DNA from: Ciona intestinalis
Lineage: Eukaryota; Chordata; Ascidiacea; Phlebobranchia; Cionidae
Assembly: GCF_000224145.3 (NCBI RefSeq)
Contig: NC_020173.2
Span: forward strand, 1,355,435 to 1,419,434
Reading direction: 5' to 3'
DNA: 64,000 nt
Shown: positions 1-10,900 of the stretch, piece after piece
How positions within the stretch are numbered: position 1 is the stretch's first letter
Layout: each line of letters begins with the position of its first letter
The notes under the pieces: model-generated
The model's database searches: none
Seen by the model: the letters and a program-made list of their open reading frames with translations, nothing else
Told to the model about the DNA's origin: nothing
Position numbers and translations under genes: made by a program

Positions 1-129
1 GGCAAGACAACTATTGCATTTAACTAAAATGCTGACGAACTAACAGGCGACAGCGCTGCAGTCAAATGCATAAATATTTTGGTAATTAAGATTATTCATA
101 CTACACTTATTCTCAGTTTGTTTTATAGT

Positions 130-330
130 TATAGTAGGGTGGGGAAAGATGGGACACCTTTTCATTGTATTTTCTCGTCCCATTTGGTAGTAAACAAAGA
201 ACATTAAAATAATTATAAAACCGCATCCTCACCACTCCCATAGACTGTTGTTAATTGTTTAAAACACGATCAGAATATATATATGAATATTATGTACTAA
301 AGTAGTCCCATCTTCCCCCACAGTACTATA
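130..330 (-). mobile_element. MITE family A, type description (copy 1)
   Basis: About 200 bp with inverted ends near TATAGTAGGGTGGGGGAAGA and the reverse at the other side. The interior is asymmetric (one end leads into TTTAGCACATAATAT, the other into TTCATTCTATTTTCTCGTCC), so orientation can be read. 'Plus' here means the TTTAGCACATAAT side comes first. There is no open frame, so it is non-autonomous. Insertion appears to be at TA. It may be the family described from Ciona as a MITE (Cimi), but I could not compare sequences. Confidence 0.85.
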
Positions 331-515
331 GCATTTGTTTTAACGACTGTTGTCCTTCTTTATTTTTGAGCAAAAATGTCAATCCCCTATTTGAATGTTA
401 CTCGCCGTTTAGGTCTATATACAAGCGGACGTGTTTTACCACCGACTAAATTGTGTTTATTAATAGCATTTGTTTTAACGACTGTTGTCCTTCTATTTTA
501 TAAGCAGAAAAATGT
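331..515. repeat. Direct repeat of about 53 bp
   Basis: The segment starting agcatttgttttaacgactg at 331 recurs at about 462 with few differences through the poly-A/ATGTCAA end. The first copy directly abuts the end of a MITE. Confidence 0.8.
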
Positions 516-2053
516 CAACTACATCACCCTGTCTATTTATACGAACCAAGAGAGTGTCTACGTATCCGTTTACGTCAACGAAATATGTCACTTTTGTCAT
601 TTGGAAAATATTGCCTATGACGCACCAACCGTATACACAAGAAAACTGCGTCATCTTAACACATTCAATTGGCGTAATGCGTGTTATATACGTAATACTT
701 CTTCTAGCAGGTACATGGTCTACTTTTAGCCGATACGAACAATAGTTATACCAATCAAACAACGCGCTTTATGGTTGCGGTTGGAGACGCAAATAACGCA
801 TTCGACCGCAGTTTGAGAAAGCAAATATGACCATTTGGTGGTTTGGGGCCTTTTAATTTATTTAGCGGTTATTGTCGGCGAGTTAAAAGGTGTTTGAAGG
901 AACCACGATATCTAATTGTTAAGCACGCATTGGGCACATGTCATATGGTGATTTAAGGTGAAGAAAGGGGCGAGAAGGGAGTGTATTAACACCTTTTTGT
1001 GTTAGCATTAGTGCACTGTAATCAGCATACAAAGTTTTAATTGTGACTAATTTCTAAAAATAATTTGGGTTTTTAATAAATGTTTTTTAAATGCAAACAT
1101 AGTTGAGTTGATCCGATCTATACTCGTTTCCTCAGTAAACACTAACTTTAGCAGTTCTAAACTAATCCGACTTGGTAAAACCAAATGTTTCGTCATGGTA
1201 ACTCTTACTGCAAATACATCATAATCACTTCTTAAAAACTACAGAAGAAATTTCAAAATTTAGATTTTAATATCTGCCAATATCCAACACCGCAAACAAC
1301 GCACGATAAAACTTAAACCGCCGGGTGGAGTAAAAGAGTCAAATCTTACCCAACTCCTCCAAATAATTCTGCAACATGACAAGTCCATTATGTTGAATGA
1401 ACAGTTGTATATCGCTGTTATATACTACTTTTTGCTGTTTTACAATGAATTATTTAACCTCTAAAATAGAAAACTAATTTGCGAAACCTTCCATACCGCA
1501 TTTTTTTAAGATGAGATATCGATTACGTCACTTGAAATGAAAAATTAACACAATACGAAAATATACAAAGCACCTAAAAGCAACCAAGCGATCTTTTCGT
1601 ATTTTCGCAAAACAGGTTTCATATTCCTATCGTTTTCTCATTAGAATAAAATAATATTTTCTTGAAAATTTTTATTGGTTTTATAATCTACATTTAAAAA
1701 AAAAGAAAAAAAGAGAAAAGAATCGTTTTAGGAAAAAAAAAAATAAAACTTTTTTCCTAAAAACGAAATAGATTCATTCCTAAAAACTGCCGTAATTCAG
1801 CACACGTTTTATAACACCAAAAGCTGACGTTCATTCTACGAAGGTTCCCTAGTTAAGTTTACGAGTTCATAAAACTCTGCCAGGGGTGATTGATGTATAT
1901 AGCACCTCTCAACACAACGCTTTTACTCCCCTTTCAATGCCTCATTTTACAGTTTAATTTTTATACACTAAAAAGTATAATGTACTTTTGTATAGAACAT
2001 ATTTAAAAACAATTAAATATCGATTCCTTTATGGCAATACGTTACATGTAATA

Positions 2054-2250
2054 TATAGTAGGGTGGGGGAAGATGGGACACCTTTTCGTTTAGTTTTCTC
2101 TTTCCATTTGGTAGTAAACAAAGAACATTTAATGAATTATTAAACCGTATCTTCACCACTTTCACAGACCGTTGTTAATTATTTAAAACACGATCAGGCT
2201 ATATAGATATTATGTGTTAAAGGTGTCCCATCTTCCCCCACTCTACTGTA
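2054..2250 (-). mobile_element. MITE family A, copy 2
   Basis: Both ends are well preserved in the intergenic region; inserted in a TATA-rich site. Confidence 0.85.
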
Positions 2251-2684
2251 TATATACATTATAATATTTTTTTTAAACTGTATTATTCACCTTTTCGACT
2301 TCGCTGCGTTTTTGTTTTGTGCGCCAATATAAAACGCTTCACAAAGGTAATTTTTAAGTAAAACCGAGTTTTACTATAAGAAAAAGGGCTAGCAACGTTT
2401 AGAATAGCCTACAAAATATGCCAAGTACTGTTACGCATACAGAGAGTGCTGGGACATCATGACCCATTACCCAATCCGCTCGCACAGCCATTTTTACTGC
2501 TTAAAAGTCGAATAGGAAATACATTAGAATGCTGAACACATATACATACCTCCACTTATGCAAAGTAAAGCCGGGACAATTTTCTCTGCAGTTAAGACAC
2601 CGCTTGCCGTTCACAAAGCCACTCAATGCGTGGAACTGTAAAAATCGAATGGCAATAATTAGAGAATATATTTATATATATATA

Positions 2685-2866
2685 TATAGTAGGGTGGGGG
2701 AAGATGGGACACTTTTAGCACATAATATTGAAATATCCTGATCGAATTTTTAACAATTATACAACGGTCTATAGGAGTCGTATAATTCCTTTAATTGTTT
2801 TGGTTTACTACCAAATGCGACAAAAATAGAATAAAAAGGTGTCCCATCTTCCTCCACCCTACTATA
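2685..2866 (+). mobile_element. MITE family A, copy 3
   Basis: Opposite orientation to copy 2, which lies 430 bp away; both ends intact. Confidence 0.85.
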
Positions 2867-4657
2867 GATGTTGCTTTTACCATTTCCTAGCCATATCACT
2901 AACTTACAGCATGCGTTTGACCTGATAACAGGTTCTTTATAGGGGTACGAAACACTACTATATGATATTGAACTCCGACGATGGTGTAAAAAGCCCATGA
3001 CTTATTATTGACAAACAAGTCTAATGTGTCGTAAGTTGATGAACAAATAAGATTAGCGACACGAGTCCATCGGACATCTCGCCAAAAATGGCGAAACGTG
3101 ATGTGCCGAGTTGGCCGTTTATTTTGCGACGCGGAGATATTAAAATACGGGCAACAAAAACCGCAGCCAACGCCTGGGTGTTTTTCTACATGGAATTTTC
3201 GGGGAAAAGGACCCTGTCTCATAAGCTTGGGTTACGCAATGCTGTCACGCAGAGGCAGCAGGCACGGGTATGGCTACGTCACGCCGGTAGATCGCACGAT
3301 AAGGTGTGTTTGAAAACAACTTAATCGACAGACGACACTTAATCCTGTGGAGCATCTGCCGCAGCAACACGCAGATATTTTAGGCACTTCGTGGACACTA
3401 GTCTTACTTGCAGGTAATGAAGAGACGGGGATGCAAGCAGGAAACCATGTTTTTCTATTACAATTCTTCAAGAATATCGATTTACCAAGGGCCTTAGCGC
3501 AGAAACGAAACTCATATCCGAATTGTAACCACTGCGAACGATTGTGTAACGCGTTCTAAATTAAGAAAACTAGCGGTCGGTAAAACCGCAGCTTCGACTG
3601 TCTTCTTCTAACAACTACAAGGTACCACCAGCAGCAGCACATATAAGACCGGTGTGCTGGGAGGCAGCAACAGCAGCGGTCAGGCTGCTTAGTGCGTCCA
3701 ATTGAGGGGATTACTTCTACGTTGGCGACTCGGCGTGTTTTCAGGGATTAGTTAAACTCTAATCCCGCTGCGGACATCTTTTCGATTTGCACCGCCGCAA
3801 AAATAAGCTCATGACATGGGGCATGCTATAAACAGCTATCTCTCTCTTGTTTCCTCAAGCCTGCAGCTCGCAGTCGAATAAGTTCGACTTGCACTTCGCT
3901 ACGTTTGTTTGGTGCAAGCAAAAACATAAAGGCTGCACGCTTTTAAACAGACTTTACCGTTAGCTGACATTTGCAACTCGGTTTAACATTTAAATGCAAT
4001 GTTTGTTGTTCATATCGCAACGGTCGTGAGAATGGTCAAAAACTCACTTGGCTTTTAACCGCAGAAAATGCATGCCCTTATTGGGAGAAATAAACAAACA
4101 GGTTTTAACAGGTTTACTGGTATATAATAAGCAAAGCTATTTTAACCCAAGTCTAAATATAGGCTTATGAATTTCGGCTATCGTTCGCGAAATCAAAATA
4201 CAGCTTACAAATTTAATTTCACACACCGATAAAGAAGAGTAGATATTTACCCCTATAATCGTGCCTTTCATCATTAAGAAAATAGAAACAAAAATCAGAC
4301 CAATAAATCCTAGACATTATGTTAAGTTGGAGCCGTGAAGCACCTCTTCAAGGAGACTTCAAGGTTCGTCAGCACGGTATTGTGACGTCACAGGGTCTAA
4401 TTGTCGAGGAGCATTAAACATGGCGGGCTACGGTACTTCAGCAATTTGCTAATCAAAGACTGTGTAATCTGTAATGTAATCTTGGGGTAATGAGGCATGC
4501 CTTGCACCGCATCAAGGGGCAGATAGAGAATCGCAACTTTTAAATACGTGTGGGTATTTGATAAGGGTCAAAAGTTCATGAGAATAGGCTGTATGTTTGC
4601 GTACCTAAAGGCAGCAATTGTATAGCCTTGTTTGCTTTTTAACCACACAAACGAGGG

Positions 4658-4770
4658 TATAGTAGGGTGGGGTAAGATGACACATGTTTAGTTCTCTTTT
4701 CTCGTCCCATTTGGTATAGTAAACAAAGAATATTGACAAAATTGTATAACCGTAGCTCCGCTACATATAT
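4658..4770 (-). mobile_element. MITE family A, truncated copy
   Basis: Only the left end and the TTGGTAGTAAACAAAG-like part remain; the distal half is missing. Confidence 0.7.
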
Positions 4771-6599
4771 ACTATATATATTTTGTCAAACACAGTCGAA
4801 TATAACCTTTTTAAGAATATAAACTATTACATTTACTGTGTAATAGCAATTGTGTAATGTGTAATATTTATTATGTAATAGCAAGCCCTGTACCAGCGTT
4901 TAAACATTCAAACTGGTCTGTGGTCTCCACCCAATGTAGATTACATATTTCAAACGCTAAACCGGTTTCACCGCAAATTGAAAATATAAATTAAATTTCT
5001 CAACACGCTACAAAACACGTATTTACCCAAATATTGGCTCGCTTCAAATTAAACGACCAACGTAAATTACATAAATACGGAACAGGAGAAATTTTAATTG
5101 CCCAGTAGCGTCTGAATCTTGTGGGCGGGAAAAACTGACGTGGTAACTTCAAGTTTTTAAGTGAAAGTGCTGATACGACAAAGTGTATTGAATCAGAAAG
5201 CAAATAAAGGGATAATCGAAAACGTTCATTGTTTTGCACTATTCCCTATGGGTTAGCGATTTTAAACGATTTTATTTCGTGCTTTAAAGGCGACAAACGG
5301 TCAAGTACTGTTCATCCATATAGAGTATCCTACCTGGAGATATAGGCGTATAAAACTGGATTTAGAAAAATACATCAAGTACCTGGTAAATACCGGAAAG
5401 TAAACGGATATAGCACTAAAGAGCCTAAAGGTATTCGATCGTCAGCGAATCGCACAAGCATTCGTATTGTATACATAAAAGTTTTATACACACGCCGAGA
5501 TTGATAGGTCTGAATGTTCTTAAACGCCTGATTGCAAACGAACTTAAAACTCTGTTTTCTAAGCTCACGGAAGGGAAATACGTTCCAAGTTCGGATTAAA
5601 ACTTTCAAGGAGAAATACAGGAGCTTAGCACATGCATGTTTACCACTTTGTCGGCCATGTTTCGCATTGCTGGATGGCACAGTGTAATCCGTGCCTAAGG
5701 CGCCGATTAATTAGTCGTCAGCGTCAAGATAAAGATAATTAACAAACCAAAGGCATGTAAATAGCACGAGTGTGGCGAAAGGGTATCTTCGGCACATGGT
5801 ACTTCGTTCGCTGCGGTTACCCTAAAAAAGCAACACAAAACAAGAAACAAAACGCTCGACTTTGACAGCGACCTTTACAATACACGCGAATACAATGCGT
5901 CGTATCAATCTAGGCCGATTATAATATACAACAGGTCCAAACAAGTACACACGATAATACTTATAAACTGATACGACAAATTCATTTTCCATTTTACTAA
6001 AGTTAAAAAGGAACAATTACGACATTGGAACTGGTACATGTAATTCAAACCACTTTCAGACGGCATTATTACTGAAAACACATGTCATGTAATTTAAATA
6101 CAAACACAAATCATTAGATTACAACTTACTGCATCGTTCGTCGCGACGTTCTGTCTTGTCATCGAATAGGTTCAGATTTCTTCGCAATACACAATTGTTT
6201 TCGACTAATGCTCTCAATAATATTATTCTCGTATAACTGAAGGCAGCATTTAACTAGCTTTTGAGCTAAATGGTCTGTGTACAAGCTATACGACGTGTTT
6301 GATCGTCATTCACGCTGTGCAAATAGACTTCAGATCGTGTGAACACTCGAAAGCGTTCACTAATCAATGAAATAGAGACGCGCCAGACAGCTCTCTAACG
6401 ACACCTATAAGCTCAACTTAAAAGCGGGGAGAAATAATATTTCGTCGGGAAATATAATATATGTTTTTTTCTAGTGTGATCGAACAGACGTATATTGGTA
6501 ATGCCATTTGGTAAGTTATAGCGTTTATGAATATTAATAATTAGTTAAATCGAGGTAAAAAATGTGACAGGCAAGCAAAAAAATATTCTTTCACAAAGT

Positions 6600-6794
6600 T
6601 ATAGTAGGATGGGGGAAGATGGGACACCTTTAGCACATATTATTTAAATATCCTAACCGTTTTTTAAACAATTACCGACTGTCTATGGAAGTTGTGAGAA
6701 TCTAATTTTATAATTCTTTGAATGTTACTTGTTTACTACCAAATGGAATAAGAAAATAGAGTGAAAAGTTGTCCCATCTTCCCCCACCCTACTG
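6600..6794 (+). mobile_element. MITE family A copy next to a SINE tail
   Basis: Complete copy, followed within a few bases by a SINE 3' fragment (about 6798-6905). Confidence 0.85.
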
Positions 6795-7101
6795 CATATG
6801 TGTGCTCTCGCAAGTGGGCACGCGGTATACAAGAAACAGAACATCCGTGTTAGTAAGACTGTCGTTGCCCTGCCTCGCGAGGATAAACAATTTACATTCA
6901 TTTATTCAAGTTCTAACGGGACTGTTGGATCTAGCAGTTTTACAATGCTATCAGAAAAACTTAAGATAAATCTAGCATCTATCAGCACAAGTTTGCACTG
7001 TTCCTCCGTTTATGTTGAATACCATTCACTTTAACTAGGGTTTCTGCACCTGCAATCTAGAACCCCTGAACAATTTTCCCATGCTTCATTTCGAAATCCT
7101 A

Positions 7102-7261
7102 TATAGTATTGTGGGGTAAGATGGGAAATCTCTAGCACAAAATATCCCAAAATCCTAAACTTTAACAACGGTCTATATGGAAGTGAATTTTCTTTTTTAA
7201 CTACCAAATGGGATGAGACAACAGAATGAAAAGGTGTCTCATCTCCCCCCACCCTACTATA
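7102..7261 (+). mobile_element. MITE family A, shortened copy
   Basis: Lacks about 40 bp of the middle but keeps both ends. It lies past the Eph stop, so it may be part of the Eph 3' UTR. Confidence 0.8.
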
Positions 7262-7717
7262 CAATTAAGCAACGGTTGTTGAATAACTGGTGAATAGAAA
7301 CGTTGTATTTGCGGAAGTACGTTCCGGCTAAAATGATTTTGTACAAAAAATATGACGCATTCTCTATCGAGGTGGGTGAGCATACACAAACTGTAACTTT
7401 TCTACATGGAGCTTCGGAAAACGGGATAAAAAAGAAAATCGGCATGCAAGGACACCTTGACTTGAAGAATCGGCTCAAAAATGAATTAAAATAAAGGGAA
7501 ACGCAAGCGTAGGTTACGTAGCGCAATGTAGTACCGTGAGAACGATAATAAAATAAGTGATAATTGTGAAAATTCGCAAGACAGGATCTTAAACTCATTG
7601 AAATAGAAGAAAACGTAAGAGACAGCCTTGATGTAAGTGCGTAAAATGAGTCTGTCGTCGGTGTAAGTAAGCGGTTATAATGTACTACATGGGCAAGGAT
7701 GCAAATAAAGGCCAACG

Positions 7718-7979
7718 CTACATTGTCGATACTTCGTAACTTGAATGGTGACTTAATAGATCGTCAGATGGGGAACCGTCGACCAGATCATTCGACTCCA
7801 CGTACGGTTCGGTTACTTCGGCGGGATCGGGCGTTTCGCCACGAATCAGATTACCGAGTGGAGAGTCGTTGTCAGCGATGCGACAAGTGGCGTAATTGTG
7901 GTGTGACTGGCCGTCAGTGACAGTTGGCACGGGACACGGAGTGTGTGGCGGGGAGTCAGTGAAAAATAACACGTCCTCT
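7718..7979 (-). CDS. Probable last coding exon of the Eph gene (novel tail)
   Basis: Open reading of 87 codons from a strong acceptor (pyrimidine-rich tract, then acacag) to a TAG at 7720-7718. The exon before it contains a good donor (GG|GTAATA, exon end 8293) that overlaps its own TAA stop at 8291-8289. Joining the two is in phase (GG + A gives Gly) across an intron of 313 bp. The tail is rich in Ser, Pro, Asp and His (for example [28 protein letters not shown]) and has no SAM-like sequence. The last residues, S-T-M, could be a weak class I PDZ ligand. If the intron is retained, the receptor ends about 17 residues after the kinase instead. RNA evidence is needed to choose between them. Confidence 0.6.
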
Positions 7980-10900
7980 CTGTGTAAAAAGAGATGTACA
8001 TATTTAGGCGTCGTGACACAGTAGTAGTTACTGCGATTGGCCCTATATCCAAAGGGTACGAGTTCCGTGGGCGTTATGGATTGTATACATTGTCAGCCAT
8101 AAACTAAAAAAAATCCCAAATTCCCAAAATACATATGTATAAGGTGTATGAAACCGAACACCCGTGTTATAACGAATGTCGTTGCCCCGGCACGCGAGTA
8201 TAAACAAGATCATTCATTCATTCGTCAGCAATGAATAGCTAAAATAAAAAAAAAGTATATTTATAAAAAAATAAAACAAACAACCATATTACCCTGTGCT
8301 TGCCGGACTGGCTAATGTATCCAGCACTCCACGTTGGTTTATCATGGCGTCCAATCTAGTTACCACTTGTTCGAAAGTGGGACGTGTGTTTTTATCACGA
8401 TGCCAACATTCTAGCATCAGTTGGTGGAGTACGGACGGGCAATCCTGTAAAAATAGGTTTTAATGAATGTAACTTGATGTGTACTTGCGTGACGAGACAA
8501 CGGCAGTCGTTATAACACGGGTGTTCGGTTTCATATACACCTCGTGCCAGCCTACGAGTTGGGAAATACTGTTTTGATCTTTTCTACGTTTCACTGCTTT
8601 TTTTACCCTTACATTATACATAGATACAATTAGAGCTAATCGTAGTCGAAAAATTAATCCCACGCCAACGCTTTTTGCGCATACGATTTTGGTAAAACTG
8701 AATTAGTAGAATGCCCTACGCGTATACAAATTACCTATAGTTGTACAAGCACTATAGCAAACTAGAAAAACTACATCTTTATATCTGAATACTATCTCTA
8801 GGTCAAAATTGTAAATATATTAAAGGTAATAGGAATTTTTTGTACAGTATCGTTAAAAAGCGTACTATACTGAACGTATTGTAACAAATGAATACCTCGG
8901 GAGCTGGGAGTCTATACCCATCGTTAATGGCTTGTAACACTTGTTGGTTAGTTAGACTCCAGTAAGGTTTCTCACCATAAGTGATCACTTCCCATGCAAA
9001 TACACCGAAACTCCAAACGTCTGATGCCTGTATGGACGTAAAATACAAATATAGTAGGGTGGGGCAAGATGGGACATATAGCAGGGTGGGGGAAGATGGG
9101 ACTTCTTTAGCATATAATATTCAAATATCTTGATCGTGTTTTTAATAATTAACAACGGTCCATGGGAGTCGTGGGAATAGGGTTTTATTATTTTTTAAAT
9201 TTTCTTTGTTTAATACTAAATGTGACAAGAATGTAGAATAAAAAGGTGTCTCATCTTCCCCCATCCTACCATATATATATAGTGGGATGGGATAAGATGG
9301 GACATTTTTCATTCTCTAGCCTACAATATTTCGAAATCTAGCCTAAAAAAAAACAAGATTCCACGTTTAAAACCAAGCCATGTTTGAAATATATTTGAAA
9401 AGTAAAATAAATCACCTGTGAATATGCCTGATACGCTACTGCTTCAGGTGCCGTCCAGCGAAGCGATATTTTCCCACCCTTAGTGTTAACTGTTGACTTT
9501 TTCTCGCCTATGTGGCGGATAAGACCAAAGTCGGCGACTTTGCATACGAGCTCGTTGTTTATGAGGACATTACGCGCCGCAAGATCGCTGTTGGAAAGGA
9601 GGGGTTATTATAATGCCGTGGCTTTATAGAACTGAATGAAAGAATGAATGAAACTTACTTTATCCTCGCGTGGCTGAAAAACGTCAGTCGCTAAACACGT
9701 GTTTTGTTTTAATTAGATTATGATGTCTTAGGGTTAAAAGAAACGATTTTTTAGGGGATTAAATGAGGGGTGGATTTTTAAGAAACTACGAGTTGGGCCC
9801 GTAAGTTTTAATCGGTAAAATACTGGCAAAACAAGATAAGTTTTTGCCTACACGTTTTGTAGTTTTTGTCTATCAAAACACGATAAAAAAGAAAGTAAAT
9901 CTTTAAAATAGGCACCTACAAAGTTACACACGTGACAACTCGTAAGCGGACATAAGGTGTACGAAACAAAACACTCGAGTTATAACGGATATTATTGCCC
10001 AGAAAACAAGAATAAATAAGTTTCATTCATTCTCTTAACTCGTAAGCAAGAATAAGGTGATCGAAACAGAACATCAAAAGTTATAGCTGATAACAACTGT
10101 CATTACCCTGCCACACAAATATAATAAGTTCTATTTAATAAAGATATAAACTGGCAACGAAACTTACCGATGAACGTAGCACATCTTGCTCAAGTAAGCC
10201 ATTCCTTTTGCTACACCATGCAGCATGCGGACAAGAACCATAGGCTTGAAGTAACGTTTTGCTCCACGATGGTGCCGCAAAAACTTCCCAAGACAACCGT
10301 TGACCATAAGTTCGGTTACAATCATGAATGGCCGGCTTGCCATGACAACTGCTTCAAGCTTGACAATGTTGGGGTGCTGGAATCGTTCAAGGGCCTTCGC
10401 CTCGTGCAGAAAGTCAATCTATGTATAGTAGGGTTGGGTTAATATATACTAGTGTGATACCTCAATATGGTTGTATACGGAAAACTGTTTATTTTTTTAA
10501 TTGTAACATAGCAGAAAATTGTTGACATTGTATTGAATGGCCGAATTAATGTTGTATAGTAGGGTGGGGAAGATGGGACACATTTTATTTTATGTTATCG
10601 TCCCATTCCGTCGTAATTGGAGAACATTTAAAGAATTAAATAACTGTATCCTCACGACTCTCATAGATCGTTGGTAATTGTTTAAAACACGATCAGGATA
10701 TTTGGATATTAAGCGCCAAAGGTATCCCGTCTTTTCCCAACTATGTGATAAAACCTTTATACACGTTATATGTAAGAACATCGCGCAAGAGGTGTTAGTA
10801 CCAACAAGAGGGGTTTTTAATTTCTAAATGAAACGGTTGATAAGATAATGAACCTGCGGACCATCTTACCCCGACCCACTATATTACGTACCTGTTCATT

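Larger units (their letters stand above)
1..7717. other. Intergenic region downstream of the Eph gene
   Basis: No coding region could be recognised on either strand. It holds six MITE copies or pieces, a SINE 3' fragment at about 6798-6905 and a 53-bp direct repeat near 331-515. Open frames here (for example 376-729, 2899-3222, 7257-7715) have no recognisable domain, biased composition or splice support. A CRE-like TGACGTCA lies at 4383-4390. Part of the 3' end of this region's minus strand must be Eph 3' UTR, but its limit is not visible. Confidence 0.6.
6798..10140. mobile_element. SINE 3'-end fragments around the Eph 3' end
   Basis: Short pieces of the SINE tail (around aacacccgtgttataacgac) lie at about 6798-6905 (+), 8139-8224 (+), 8486-8556 (-), 9633-9700 (-), 9942-10030 (+) and 10035-10140 (+). 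All lie outside coding exons. Confidence 0.7.

Noticed and set aside
376..729. 117-codon open frame after the first MITE
   Set aside because: No domain, no composition typical of a protein, no splice or poly(A) context; part of it lies in a 53-bp direct repeat.
2899..3324. Overlapping open frames on both strands with a locally higher GC content
   Set aside because: No recognisable similarity; overlapping frames on opposite strands fit chance in a GC-richer patch.
7257..7715. 152-codon minus-strand frame
   Set aside because: Downstream of the Eph stop and ending in a MITE; low-complexity Ser/Phe/Leu content; probably 3' UTR.
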